Positions 33,660 to 47,400 of a DNA stretch of 64,000 nucleotides are shown here, piece after piece (positions within the stretch are counted from its first letter, which is position 1; each line of letters opens with the position of its first letter). Position numbers and translations under genes: made by a program. Under the pieces are notes generated by a model, which was not told the DNA's origin, ran no database searches, and worked only from the letters and a program-made list of their open reading frames with translations. The stretch is taken from NCBI GenBank assembly GCA_026874595.1, contig CM049318.1:5411741-5475740 (forward strand), read 5' to 3'. The stretch comes from Sipunculus nudus (Eukaryota; Annelida; Sipuncula; Golfingiida; Sipunculidae).

Positions 33660-36600
33660 GATTATATTCATAATATTCATCATGTTACCATAGTTTCCTA
33701 TATGTTACTATGGGGTCTTACTTCTTGCTGTGTTTTTCCTAGAGGCATTGAAAATTAACTATAATACCTCAAATATATTACTAATTAATTTCCTATATTT
33801 TACTGTAACCCCTATAGGTTACTATAGATGTATATATTAAACTATAGGATATTTTGGCTGGGTAAATACGGACTTTATATGGTTATTATCCAAAAACGTG
33901 ATGTTTATATGGGTATTACATCAACAATCCTGGAGGGACCCTTGTGACTTAACCCACCTTTCTCCCTCGACCTAATCTTATTTCAGAAGTAAATCCTGCA
34001 ATGAGTTTAAATAGACAAATACATGAAAATACGTCACGTAGAACAATTTCGCAGTTTAATAATTACTTTTCAAAGATTTAATAATATATTATTGTTGTTT
34101 ATTTTATGTAACCAAACGAACATGCCACGTGGGGCCCGCCATGGGCCCACATGGGGAACAATGCAGGACAAACTGGACAATGTCCTCATGGGCCCCATGT
34201 GGGCACTACCTACATACACTAGTACTGTTCTATATTATGTTATATAAATGATAGCTATTTTAATATAAACTACAGCTTTACTTTATGCTAACATAAAATG
34301 ATATTAAAGGAAACTATGAACTAATATATGCTTTGAAACTTGACAAAAATACTCCACGTTACTAAAGTTTCTTATATGTGACTATAGACTCCTGCAGTTA
34401 ATTAAGAATTTTCTTTAGGTATTGAAAATTGACTATAATATTCATCATGTTACCATTATTTTCATATATGTTACTATCATCCTATTCCAAGCTGTGATTT
34501 TCCTGGAGGCATTGAAAATTGACTATAATACCCCAAATATTACTACTTCGTTTCCTATATTTTTCTGTAACCCCTATAGCTATATACCCCTATATTTTTG
34601 GCTGGGTAAATACGGACTTTATATGTTTATTATTATGAAAAGTGATGTTTATACTGGTATTACATAGGATAGCCTGGAGGGACCCTTGTGAATTAGCCCG
34701 CGTGGCTCCCTCGACCTAATCTCAGTTGAGAAGTAAATCTTGTGATGAGTTTAAATAGATAAAAAAAAAACATGAACATGCGTCACGTAGAACAATTTCG
34801 CAGTTAATTAATTACTTCTCAAAGATTTAATAATATATCATTGTTTTTATTATTTTTTGGTAACAAATACGAACATGCCACATGGGACCCGCCATGGGCC
34901 CACCTGTTGAACAATGCGGTGCCATCTCGACAATGCCCTCATTGGCCCCATGTGGGCACTACCTGTGTCCGCCCATATTTAATTATATGAATAAGAAATA
35001 AATTATTTTATTAATATTTTATAACCAAAAAATTACTTATCTGATTATTTCCTAATAATATTTTAAATTATGTTATATAAAATTATATTAATGGAAACTA
35101 CAAACTTATATATGCTTTGAAAATTGACAATAAATACTTCACGTGACAAAAGTTTCCTTTTATGTGGCTACAGACTCCTGCAGTTAATTAAGATTTTTCT
35201 ATAGGTATTGAAAATTGACTATAATACTCATCATGTTACCATAGTTTCCTGTATGTAACTATGCGGGGTCCTATTGCTAGGTGTGATTTTCCTAGAGGCA
35301 TTGATAATTGACTATAACACCCCACCTAATACTAATTAGTTTCCTGTATTTTAATATAACCCCTATAGGTAACTATACATGTAAATAGTAAATTATAGGA
35401 TATTTTGGCTGGGTAAATACAGACTTTATATGGTTATTATCCAGAAACGTGATGTTTATTATGGTATTACTTGGGCTAGCCTGGCGGGACCCTTGTGACC
35501 TAACCCACGTGGCTCCCTCAACCTAATCTCAGTAGAGAAGTAAATCCTGTGATGAGTTCAAATAGACAAAAACATGAAAATACGTCACGTGGAACAATTT
35601 CGCAGTTAATTAATTACTTTTCAAAGATTTAATAATATTTCATTGTTTTTTTAATTTTTTGTAACAAATACGAAAATGCCACATGGGACCCGCCATGGGC
35701 CCACATGTGGAACAATGCAGGACAATCTGGACAATGCCCTCATGGGCCCCATGTGGGCAATACCTGTGTCCGCCAAGATTCAATAATATGAAAAAGAAAT
35801 AAAATAATAATTAATATTAATATTAATATTTTATAACGAAATATATTTTTCTGATTTTTTTTATTAATATTCTTAATTATGTTTTATAAAATAATAGTAA
35901 TATTAATGGAAACTACAAACTAATATATGCTTTGAAAATTGACAAAATATACTTCACGTTACTAAAGTTTTCATTTATGTGACTACAGACTCCTGCAGTA
36001 ATTAAGATTTTTCTATAGGTATTGGAAATTGACTATAATATTTATCATGTTACCATAGTTTCCTATATGTTACTATTGGGTCCTACTGCTCGGTGTGATT
36101 TTCCTAGAGGCATTGAAAATTGACTATAATACCCCAAATATTACAAATTAGTTTCCTATATTTTAATGTTACACCTGTAGGTTACTATAGATGTAAATAG
36201 TAAACTATGGGAACTTTTGGCTGGGTAAATACGGATTTGATATGGTTATTATCCAGAATAGTGATGTTTATACTGGTATTACATAGGCTAGCCTGGCGGG
36301 ACCCTTGTGAATTAGCCCGCATGGCTCCCTGAACCTAATCTCAGTTCAGAAGTATCTTGTGATGAGTTTAAATAGACAAAAAAAAAACATGAACATGCGT
36401 CACGTAGAACAATTTAGCAGTTAATTAATTACTTCTGAAAGATTTAATAAAATATCATTGTTTTTATTTTTTTTTGTAACAAATACGAACATGCCACATG
36501 GGACCCGCCATGGGCCCACATGTGGAATAATGCAGTGCAATCTGGACAATGCCCTCATTGGCCCCATGTGGGCACTACCTGTGTCCGCCCATATTCAATA

Positions 36601-39600
36601 ATATGAATTAGAAATAAATTATTTATTAATATTTTATAACAAAAAATTATTTATCTGATTATTTTCTAATAATATTCTAAATTATGTTATATAAAATGAT
36701 ATTAATGTAAACTACAAACTAATATATGCTTTGAAAATTGACAATAAATACTTCAAGTGACAAAGTTTCCTTTTATGTGACTACAGACTCCTGCAGTTAA
36801 TTAAGACTTTTCTATAGATATTGAAAATTGACTATAATACTCATCATGTTACCATAGTTTCCTGTATGTTACTATGGGGTTCTATTGCTAGGTGTGATTT
36901 TCCTAGAGGCATTGAAAATTGACTATAATACCCCAAATATTACTAATTAGCTTCCTATATTTTTATATAACCCTATAGGTTACTATACATGTAAATAGTA
37001 AACTAAAGGAAATTTTGGCTGGGTAAATACGGATTTGATATGGTTATTATCCAGAAAAGTGATGTTTATACTTGTATTTCATGGGCTAGCCTGGCGGGAC
37101 CCTTGTGACTTAACCCACCTTGCTCCCTCGACCTAATTTCCGTTCAGAAGTAAATCTTGTGATGAGTTTAAATAGACAAAACATGAAAATACGTCACGGA
37201 GAGGAATTTCGCAGTTAATTGATTACTTCTCAAAGATTTAATAATATATCATTCTTTTTTATTTTTTGTAACATATACGAACATGCCGCATGGGACCCGC
37301 CATGGGCCCACATGTGGAACAATGCAGGACAATCTGGACAGTGCCCTCATGGGCCCCATGTGGGCACTGCCTGTGTCCGCCTATATTCAATAATATGAAT
37401 TAGAAATAAATTATTTTATTGATATTTTATAACAAAAAAATTATTTAGCTGATTATTTTCTAGTAATATTCTAAATTATGCTACATAAAATGATATTAAA
37501 GGAAACTACAAACTAATATATGCTTTGAAAATTGATAAAAAATACTCCACATTACTAAATTTTCCTTTTTGTGACTACAGACTCCTACATTTAATTAAGA
37601 TTTTTCTATAGGTATTGAAAATTGACCATAATATTCATCATGTTACCTTAGTTTCCCATATGTTGCTATGGGGTCCTATTGCTAGCTGTGATTTTCCTAG
37701 AGGCATTGAAAATTGACTATAATGCCCCAAATACTACTAATTAGTTTCCTATATTTTTATATAAACCCCTATAGGTTAATATACATGTAAATAGTAAACT
37801 ACAGGATATTTTGGCTGGGTAAATACAGACATTATATGGTTATTTTCCAGAAACGTAAGGTTTATACTGGTATTACATGGGCTAGCCTGGCAGGACCCTT
37901 GTGACTTAACCACGTGGCTCCTACGACCTAATATCAGTTCAGAAGTAAATCATATGATGAGTTTAAATAGACAAAAACATGAAAATACGTCACGTAGAAC
38001 AATTTCGCAGTTAATTAATTACATCTCAAAGATTTAATAATATATCAATGTTTTTTATTTTATGTTACAAATACGAACATGCCACATGGGACCCGCCATG
38101 GGCCCACATGTGGAATAATGCAGTGCAATCTGGACAATGCCCTCATTGGCCCCATGTGGGCACTACCTGTGTCCGCCCATATTCAATAATATGAATTAGA
38201 AATAAATTATTTATTAATATTTTATAACAAAAAATTATTTATCTGATTATTTTCTAATAATATTCTAAATTATGTTATATAAAATGATATTAATGTAAAC
38301 TACAAACTAATATATGCTTTGAAAATTGACAATAAATACTTCAAGTGACAAAGTTTCCTTTTATGTGACTACAGACTCCTGCAGTTAATTAAGATTTTTC
38401 TATAGATATTGAAAATTGACTATAATACTCATCATGTTACCATAGTTTCCTGTATGTTACTATGGGGTTCTATTGCTAGGTGTGATTTTCCTAGAGGCAT
38501 TGAAAATTGACTATAATACCCCAAATATTACTAATTAGCTTCCTATATTTTTATATAACCCTATAGGTTACTATACATGTAAATAGTAAACTAAAGGAAA
38601 TTTTGGCTGGGTAAATACGGATTTGATATGGTTATTATCCAGAAAAGTGATGTTTATACTTGTATTTCATGGGCTAGCCTGGCGGGACCCTTGTGACTTA
38701 ACCCACCTTGCTCCCTCGACCTAATTTCCGTTCAGAAGTAAATCTTGTGATGAGTTTAAATAGACAAAACATGAAAATACGTCACGGAGAGGAATTTCGC
38801 AGTTAATTGATTACTTCTCAAAGATTTAATAATATATCATTCTTTTTTATTTTTTGTAACATATACGAACATGCCGCATGGGACCCGCCATGGGCCCACA
38901 TGTGGAACAATGCAGGACAATCTGGACAGTGCCCTCATGGGCCCCATGTGGGCACTGCCTGTGTCCGCCTATATTCAATAATATGAATTAGAAATAAATT
39001 ATTTTATTGATATTTTATAACAAAAAAATTATTTAGCTGATTATTTTCTAGTAATATTCTAAATTATGTTACATAAAATGATATTAAAGGAAACTACAAA
39101 CTAATATATGCTTTGAAAATTGATAAAAAATACTCCACATTACTAAATTTTCCTTTTTGTGACTACAGACTCCTACATTTAATTAAGATTTTTCTATAGG
39201 TATTGAAAATTGACCATAATATTCATCATGTTACCTTAGTTTCCCATATGTTGCTATGGGGTCCTATTGCTAGCTGTGATTTTCCTAGAGGCATTGAAAA
39301 TTGACTATAATGCCCCAAATACTACTAATTAGTTTCCTATATTTTTATATAAACCCCTATAGGTTAATATACATGTAAATAGTAAACTACAGGATATTTT
39401 GGCTGGGTAAATACAGACATTATATGGTTATTTTCCAGAAACGTGATGTTTATACTGGTATTACATGGGCTAGCCTGGCAGGACCCTTGTGACTTAACCA
39501 CGTGGCTCCTACGACCTAATATCAGTTCAGAAGTAAATCATATGATGAGTTTAAATAGACAAAAACATGAAAATACGTCACGTAGAACAATTTCGCAGTT

Positions 39601-39830
39601 AATTAATTACATCTCAAAGATTTAATAATATATCAATGTTTTTTATTTTATGTTACAAATACGAACATGCCACATGGGACCCGCCATGGGCCCACATGTG
39701 GAACAATGTAGGACAATCTGGACAATGCCCTCATGGGCCCCATGTGGGCACTACCTGTGTCCGCCCATGCCCATGTCTGCCCATGTGAAGCCCATATATA
39801 CCCACGTGGGCCCCTCGTATACGTGCTATC
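33660..39830 (+). repeat. Repeat C': ~795-bp tandem unit, about 7.5 copies
   Basis: The anchor 'acccgccatgggcccac' recurs at about 34134, 34889, 35689, 36505, 37298, 38094, 38887 and 39684, so the unit is 755-816 bp. Each unit has an AT-rich part in which 'ttgaaaattgactataat' occurs two to three times, a 'ggctgggtaaatac' block, and a GC-rich block with CCACATGTGG and GGGCCCCATG palindromes related to repeat C. Bases about 36480-38075 and 38075-39665 are almost identical, giving a 1.59 kb higher-order unit. Open frames are not conserved between units. Confidence 0.9.
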
Positions 39831-39835
39831 AGGGT

Positions 39836-40290
39836 ATTATTCCCGAAGGGTTTTGGTAACCCGTATCCCGGATATAGCATATATCTATAGTGACAAACAC
39901 TTACTGTAGTATTTCATGCCCGAAGGGTTAGGGTAACCCCTATCCTGGATATAGCATATATTGATAGTGACAAACACTTACGGGAGTATTTCATGCTCGA
40001 AGGGTTTAGGGTAACCCGTATCCTGGATATAGCATATATTAATAGTGACACACACTTACAGGAGTATTTCATGCCCAAAGGGTTAGGGTAACCCGCATCC
40101 CCGATACAGCATATATCAGTAGGGACAACAACTTACGGGATTATTTCATGCCCGAAGGGTTAGGGTAACCCGTATCCCGGATATAGCATATATTAATAGT
40201 CACAAACACTTACTGGAGTATGTCATGCCCGAAGGGTTAGGGTAACCCGTTTACCGGATATAGCATATATTAAAACTGACAAACACTTAC
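39836..40290 (+). repeat. 77-bp satellite B, third array (~6 units)
   Basis: Same unit and same orientation as the arrays at 16.9 and 23.3 kb, directly abutting the end of the 795-bp array. Confidence 0.92.
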
Positions 40291-40446
40291 TTGATTTTAT
40301 AAATGTTAAATTTTAACAATTACATCCGAAAATATTTCGGTTTATAATATACATGAAATAACTGATTTTTAAAATTCTATTATGAAATTTATTCACGACA
40401 GCATTCAGGAATACAATTTCAAAGTATTTGCACTCGCATTTACATA

Positions 40447-41052
40447 CTTTGGAAGTGGTTTTGTTAGCGGGGTTTTAATTTTCGCCTTTTAAGCGGCAGG
40501 TACATTTGCGCTAAAATCAGAACACGCGTAAATTCCATGCGATGGTTCGGCAAATTACACCGTTCTCGCCTGATACACAGTCATGTGGGCCTAGTAATCC
40601 CGCCATCGAGTTCGCTTTAGTTGAGGTTTCTTTAACCAGATTGTTAAAGAAGTCATATTGTCGTAAGACTTCCTAGCAAGTGATTTCTCGAGAAAGACCT
40701 CTTTCCTTTATAGTGATTCGTAGAAACAATTTTGAAACAATAAGGAGCTTTTTAAGACACCCATAGCCTTCCCATATAGCTTTGAAGTACGGCTGAGCTG
40801 AGAAAGACCAGCGACTGTTGTCAGTTCTGTTTGTTGTCCTGACATATACTTGGCTGCTTCTGGTTAGTATTATTGTAGATAATTTGTTAGGAGGGATGTA
40901 GGTTACTTCATAAACCTACCTGTTATTAATATCTTAATTTTTGAAACACCATTTATTACCTTACGGATTTGCGCGAAAATCCTAAATGCGCCAATGCCAT
41001 GAAATGACAAATGCGCGATAATACAGATACGGCAAATTAACCACTTCCACAG
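40447..41052. mobile_element. MITE, 606 bp, CTKTGGAAGTGGTT ends
   Basis: The left end CTTTGGAAGTGGTT and the inverted right end CTGTGGAAGTGGTT match at 13 of 14 positions. The left flank is TA and the right flank TC, a possible decayed TA duplication. The interior has GCG-AAAA words but no coding frame. It resembles the MITE at 59.5 kb in ends and composition. Confidence 0.6.
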
Positions 41053-41474
41053 TCATATCTTTTTCCTTGTATTTGTGTTTGTATTATTTTCATACTTGAA
41101 ATATTGTATTTTTTTTATTCATAATCAAATACAATTATACAGTCTTTACTAATTGCTCTTTTTTTTCTTCAGTTTCAGTCCTATATATACAAGGAGCAAT
41201 TATACAAGGAGGAAACTGGAGTTGGCATTGTTTAAGTTTATTAATTGAAGTCAACGTTAAGGAACCAGTAATATACATTCTGATTTTTTAGCCAGTATCA
41301 TGTACCATCTGCTACAGACAGGAGGCTTAATTCCATTGGTCAAACATATTCGCATCTTCAATTAGCACTTGTCGGAGAAAAATTTTATATTTTGCACATA
41401 TTTTTATATTTTTTTAAATTTTGTAATAAATATTAATCAACAAATTAAACACCCGGTTCAGACCTGGATATTTA

Positions 41475-41693
41475 TTAAATTAAAATTTCTTTCCATTCAT
41501 ATTTCTTACTCTTTATTTTAAAACAATTATTTTTAATCATTTGTTTAATTCGACATTTCTGGCCACAATTACTACTACTGCAGGGGGTGGACAGATAGGT
41601 CCAGCTGGAACCACACGAGAGCTGCCTGGCTGTATTGAGGCCATGCTTCAAGCAAGCATAATTGGCCTGAAAGGTCCATAAGGGGATATACAC
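41475..41693 (-). CDS. Possible cysteine-rich exon or gene fragment, unidentified
   Basis: On the minus strand a CAG acceptor-like site (near 41670) opens a frame with NYACLKHGLNTARQLSCG and WTYLSTPCSSSNCGQKC: six cysteines in about 45 residues, then a Lys-rich stretch and a stop. The local GC content is higher than its neighbours. The Cys pattern recalls small secreted modules, but I cannot assign a family. It lies in TE-rich DNA, so a captured or dead fragment is likely. Confidence 0.25.
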   Translation of the reverse strand: MYIPLWTFQANYACLKHGLNTARQLSCGSSWTYLSTPCSSSNCGQKCRIKQMIKNNCFKIKSKKYEWKEILI

Positions 41694-41819
41694 ATTGCCT
41701 TCAGTATAGCCTTAGTGTGACAAGGTCTCATTACAACTGTAATAAAAGCTACAATTTATGGTGAATTCCTTTCCTTTTTTACAAAGTAGTAGCTGACAAC
41801 CTTACGTGTGCATGATATG

Positions 41820-42425
41820 CTATTAAATTTACTGTGCTTACAGCGAAAAACGGGCCATGACCACATTTGGGCATAATTTGTGGTTTAAATATAATTTTAT
41901 ATTTATATGAATAATTTATTATTTTAAATATTCATACCTCATTTACAATTCAATCTTGATTCATTGTAGTTTATCCCTGATTACAACAGTCTCTACCCTC
42001 AGCAATTTTTTGGTTCAGTGGGAAAATATACTTTTGGATTTATTAAAGGTGCATTTCTTCAGCCTATATCTTTAACTTATATGCAATACTGACCCTGTTT
42101 TTGTGTGTTCATAGGAAATGTATGAAGCAATATCCATTTATCTACGATCAACCTCACAACAGTGGTTCTGATTTTAGGCAGTCTTGAGGCGTAACAATGG
42201 GTTCTCAATGGAAAACGGAGGGGTTTCCTTAATATCTAAAAGGAAGAAAGTCAGAGTAACCGAATTATGGTATGCTAGTAGATTTTGGGAAAATCTAACT
42301 GTATACCTAATTTCAGGTTTGAAGGTCCAACGGTTTAAAATGTGCCTGTTTGATGGACAGGCAGTTGCACATTTGAAGGACAAAGGATCACGACTGTACC
42401 CGAGATGACTCATCAGCTCAGCCAA
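41820..42425 (+). repeat. Dispersed element fragment next to the 100-bp satellite
   Basis: From 'acagcgaaaaacgggccatg' to 'gatgactcatcagctcag' it is colinear with 49715-50290 of copy B at moderate identity. The tail is degenerate. Confidence 0.65.
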
Positions 42426-42429
42426 TGAC

Positions 42430-45400
42430 ACCTGTCAAGGAGTTCTCTGTCTGGCCGCTGTCATATCTACTCCCCCTGGCGGCAGTCTTAGCAACTTTTA
42501 AGGTAGCAAATAGTTGCTATTTGCGCTTGCGATTCATGGGGCCTCCTCTGGCCGCCCGCTCTGTGTCCACTCCTCCTGGCGGCAGTCTTGACACTTTTTA
42601 TGGTAGCAAATAGCTGCTATTTGCGCTTGCGACTCATGGGGGCCTCTCTGTCAGGCTGTTCTCATTTCCACTCCCCCTGGCGGCAGTCTTGGCAACTGTT
42701 AAGGTAGCAAATAGCTGCTATTTGCGCTTGCGATTCATGGGGCCCCCTCTGGCCGCTGTCATATCCACTCCCCCTGGCGGCAGTCTTGGCAACTTTTAAG
42801 GTAGCAAATAGCTGCTATTTGCGCTTGCGACTCATGGGGGCCTCTCTGTCTGGCCGCTCTCTGTCCACTCCCCCTGGCAGCAGTCTTGGCAACTGTTAAG
42901 GTAGCAAATAGCTGCTATTTGCGCGTGCGATTCCTGGGGCCCCCTCTGGCAACCCCCTCTGTGTCCACTCCCCCTGGCTGCAGTCTTGACAACTTTTAAG
43001 GTAGCAAATAGCTGCTATTTGCGCTTGCGACTCATGGGGGCCTCTCTGTCTGGCCGCTGTCATATCCACTCCCCCTTGCGGCAGTCTTGGCAACTTTTAA
43101 GGTAGCAAATAGCTGCTATTTGCGCTTGCGATTCATGGGGGCCTCTTCGCTGGCCGCTCTCATATCAACTCCCCCTGGCGGCAGTCTTGGCAACTTTTAA
43201 GGTAGCAAATAGCTGCTATTTGCGCGTGCGATTCATGGGGGCCCCTCTGGCAGCCCGCTCTTTGTCCACTCCCCCTGGCGGCAGTCTTGACAACTTTTAA
43301 GGTAGCAAATAGCTGCTATTTGCGCTTGCGACTTATGGGGGCCTCTCTGACTGGCCGCTCTCATATCCACTCCCCCTGGCGGCAGTCTTGGCACCTTTTA
43401 AGGTAGCAAATAGCTGCTATTTGCGCTTGCGATTCATGGGGCCTACTCTGGCCGCCCGCTCTGTGTCCACCCCTCCTGGCGGCAGTCTTGACACTTTTTA
43501 TGGTAGCAAATAGCTGCTATTTGCGCTTGCGACTCATGGGGGCCTCTCTGTCAGGCTGTTCTCATTTCCACTCCCCCTGGCGGCAGTCTTGGCAACTGTT
43601 AAGGTAGCAAAAAGCTGCTATTTGCGCGTGCGATTCATGGGGCCCCCTCTGGCCGCTGTCATATCCACTCCCCCTGGCGGCAGTCTTGGCAACTTTTAAG
43701 GTAGCAAATAGCTGCTATTTGCGCTTGCGATTCATGGGGGCCTCTTCGCTGGCCGCTCTCATATCAACTCCCCCTGGCGGCAGACTTGGCAACTTTTAAG
43801 GTAGCAAATAGCTGCTATTTGCGCGTGCGATTCATGGGGGCCCCTCTGGCAGCCCGCTCTGTCCACTCCCCCTGGCGGCAGTCTTGACAACTTTTAAGGT
43901 AGCAAATAGCTGCTATTTGCGCTTGCGACTCATGGGGGCCTCTCTGTCTGGCCGCTCTCTGTCCATTCCCCCTGGCGGCAGTCTTGGCAACTGTTAAGGT
44001 AGCAAATAGCTGCTATTTGCGCGTGCGATTCGTGGGGCCCCCTCTGGCAACCCGCTCTGTGTCCACTCCCCCTGGCGGCAGTCTTGACAACTTTTAAGGT
44101 AGCAAATAGCTGCTATTTGCGCTTGCGACTCATGGGGGCCTCTCTGTCTGGCCGCTGTCATATCCACTCCCCCTGGCGGCAGTCTTGGCAACTTTTAAGG
44201 TAGCAAATAGCTGCTATTTGCGCTTGCGATTCATGGGGGGCTCTTCGCTGGCCGCTCTCATATCAACTCCCCCTGGCGGCAGTCTTGGCAACTTTTAAGG
44301 TAGCAAATAGCTGCTATTTGCGCGTGCGATTCATGGGGGCCCCTCTGGCAGCCCGCTTTTTGTCCACTCCCCCTGGCGGCAGTCTTGACAACTTTTAAGG
44401 TAGCAAATAGCTGCTATTTGCGCTTGCGACTCATGGGGGCCTCTCTGTCTGGCCGCTCTCATATCCACTCCCCCTGGCGGCAGTCTTGACACTTTTATGG
44501 TAGCAAATAGCTGCTATTTGCGCTTGCGACTCATGGGGGCCTCTCTGTCTGGCCGCTGTCATATCTACTCCCCCTGGCGGCAGTCTTAGCAACTTTTAAG
44601 GTAGCAAATAGCTGCTATTTGCGCTTGCGATTCATGGGGCCTCCTCTGGCCGCCCGCTCTGTGTCCACTCCTCCTGGCGGCAGTCTTGACACTTTTTATG
44701 GTAGCAAATAGCTGCTATTTGCGCTTGCGACTCATGGGGGCCTCTCTGTCAGGCTGTTCTCATTTCCACTCCCCCTGGCGGCAGTCTTGGCAACTGTTAA
44801 GGTAGCAAATAGCTGCTATTTGCGCGTGCGATTCATGGGGCCCCCTCTGGCCGCTGTCATATCCACTCCCCCTGGCGGCAGTCTTGGCAACTTTTAAGGT
44901 AGCAAATAGCTGCTATTTGCGCGTGCGATTCGTTGGGCCCCCTCTGGCAACCCCCTCTGTGTCCACTCCCCCTGGCTGCAGTCTTGACAACTTTTAAGGT
45001 AGCAAATAGCTGCTATTTGCGCTTGCGACTCATGGGGGCCTCTCTGACTGGCCGCTGTCATATCCACTCCCCCTGGCGGCAGTCTTGGCAACTTTTAAGG
45101 TAGCAAATAGCTGCTATTTGCGCGTGCGATTCATGGGGCCCCCTCTGGCAGCCGGCTCTGTCCACTCCCCCTGGCGGCAGTCTTGGCAACTTTTAAGGTA
45201 GCAAATAGCTGCTATTTGCGCGTGCGATTCGTTGGGCCCCCTCTGGCAACCCCCTCTGTGTCCACTCCCCCTGGCTGCAGTCTTGACAACTTTTAAGGTA
45301 GCAAATAGCTGCTATTTGCGCTTGCGATTCATGGGGGCCTCTTCGCTGGCCGCTCTTATATCAACTCCCCCTGGCGGCAGTCTTGGCAACTTTTAAGGTA

Positions 45401-47400
45401 GCAAATAGCTGCTATTTGCGCGTGCGATTCATGGGGGCCCCTCTGGCAGCCGGCTCTGTCCACTCCCCCTGGCGGCAGTCTTGACAACTTTTAAGGTAGC
45501 AAATAGCTGCTATTTGCGCTTGCGACTCATGGGGGCCTCTCTGTCTCGGCGCTCTCTGTCCACTCCCCCTGGCGGCAGTCTTGGCAACTGTTAAGGTAGC
45601 AAATAGCTGCTATTTGCGCGTGCGATTCGTTGGGCCCCCTCTGGCAACCCCCTCTGTGTCCACTCCCCCTGGCTGCAGTCTTGACAACTTTTAAGGTAGC
45701 AAATAGCTGCTATTTGCGCTTGCGACTCATGGGGGCCTCTCTGACTGGCCGCTGTCATATCCACTCCCCCTGGCGGCAGTCTTGGCAACTTTTAAGGTAG
45801 CAAATAGCTGCTATTTGCGCTTGCGATTCATGGGGGGCTCTTCGCTGTCCGCTCTCATATCAACTCCCCCTGGCGGCAGTCTTGGCAACTTTTAAGGTAG
45901 CAAATAGCTGCTATTTGCGCGTGCGATTCATGGGGGCCCCTCTGGCAGCCCGCTCTGTGTCCACTCCCCCTGGCGGCAGTCTTGACAACTTTTAAGGTAG
46001 CAAATAGCTGCTATTTGCGCTTGCGACTCATGGGGGCCTCTCTGTCTGGCCGCTCTCATATCCACTCCCCCTGGCGGCAGTCTTGACACTTTTATGGTAG
46101 CAAATAGCTGCTATTTGCGCTTGCGACTCATGGGGGCCTCTCTGTCTGGCCGCTGTCATATCTACTCCCCCTGGCGGCAGTCTTAGCAACTTTTAAGGTA
46201 GCAAATAGCTGCTATTTGCGCTTGCGATTCATGGGGCCTCCTCTGGCCGCCCGCTCTGTGTCCACTCCTCCTGGCGGCAGTCTTGACACTTTTTATGGTA
46301 GCAAATAGCTGCTATTTGCGCTTGCAACTCATGGGGGCCTCTCTGTCAGGCTGTTCTCATTTCCACTCCCCCTGGCGGCAGTCTTGGTAACTGTTAAGGT
46401 AGCAAACAGCTGCTATTTGCGTGTGCGATTCATGGGGCCCCCTCTGGCCGCTGTCATATCCACTCCCCCTGGCGGCAGTCTTGGCAACTTTTAAGGTAGC
46501 AAATAGCTGCTATTTGCGCTTGCGATTCATGGGGGCCTCTTCGCTGGCCGCTCTCATATCAACTCCCCCTGGCGGCAGTCTTGGCAACTTTTAAGGTAGC
46601 AAATAGCTGCTATTTGCGCGTGCGATTCATGGGGGCCCCTCTGGCAGTCGGCTCTGTCCACTCCCCCTGGCGGCAGTCTTGACAACTTTTAAGGTAGCAA
46701 ATAGCTGCTATTTGCGCTTGCGACTCATGGGGGCCTCTCTGTCTCGGCGCTCTCTGTCCACTCTCCCTGGCGGCAGTCTTGGCAACTGTTAAGGTAGATA
46801 ATAGCTGCTATTTGCGCGTGCGATTCGTTGGGCCCCCTCTGGCAACCCCCTCTGTGTCCACTCCCCCTGGCTGCAGTCTTGACAACTTTTAAGGTAGCAA
46901 ATAGCTGCTATTTGCGCTTGCGACTCATGGGGGCCTCTCTGTCTGGCCGCTGTCATATCCACTCCCCCTGGCGGCAGTCTTGGCAACTTTTAAGGTAGCA
47001 AATAGCTGCTATTTGCGCTTGCGATTCATGGGGGCCTCTTCGCTGTCCGCTCTCATATCAACTCCCCCTGGCGGCAGTCTTGGCAACTTTTAAGGTAGCA
47101 AATAGCTGCTATTTGCGCGTGCGATTCATGGGGGCCCCTCTGGCAGCCCGCTCTGTGTCCACTCCCCCTGGCGGCAGTCTTGACAACTTTTAAGGTAGCA
47201 AATAGCTGCTATTTGCGCTTGCGACTCATGGGGGCCTCTCTGTCTGGCCGCTCTCTGTCCCCTCCCCCTGGCGGCAGTCTTGGCAACTGTTAAGGTAGAT
47301 AATAGCTGCTATTTGCGCGTGCGATTCGTGGGGCCCCCTCTGGCAACCCGCTCTGTGTCCACTCCCCCTGGCGGCAGTCTTAACTCTCAATGCGATGCTA
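42430..47400 (+). repeat. Repeat A': ~100-bp satellite, about 50 units
   Basis: The unit is almost exactly 100 bp (GGTAGCAAAT at 43101, 43201, 43301). It joins 'cactccccctggcggcagtc', 'ttggcaacttttaa', GGTAGCAAATAGCTGC, TATTTGCGC and 'ttgcgactcatggggg'. The centre is a perfect palindrome, GCAAATAGC-T-GCTATTTGC. Sequence variants recur in blocks about 700-1200 bp apart (for example minus-strand 65-codon frames at 42896, 43994, 44894, 45591 and 46789), which is higher-order structure. Confidence 0.95.

Larger units (their letters stand above)
25311..33660. other. Low-copy core of the 33 kb insert
   Basis: Mostly AT-rich DNA with dispersed-repeat fragments and microsatellites (listed separately where clear). 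No open frame above about 90 codons resembles a protein, and I found no transposase, recombinase or polymerase motif. A short repeat (GTCTAGACGATGT twice, 26950-26985) and local CpG-rich patches stand out. Confidence 0.55.

Noticed and set aside
42896-46986. Five near-identical 65-codon minus-strand frames (MPRLP..GVDM...)
   Set aside because: They repeat because the 100-bp satellite unit lacks stops in this frame over two units. They vary only with the satellite, with no start context.
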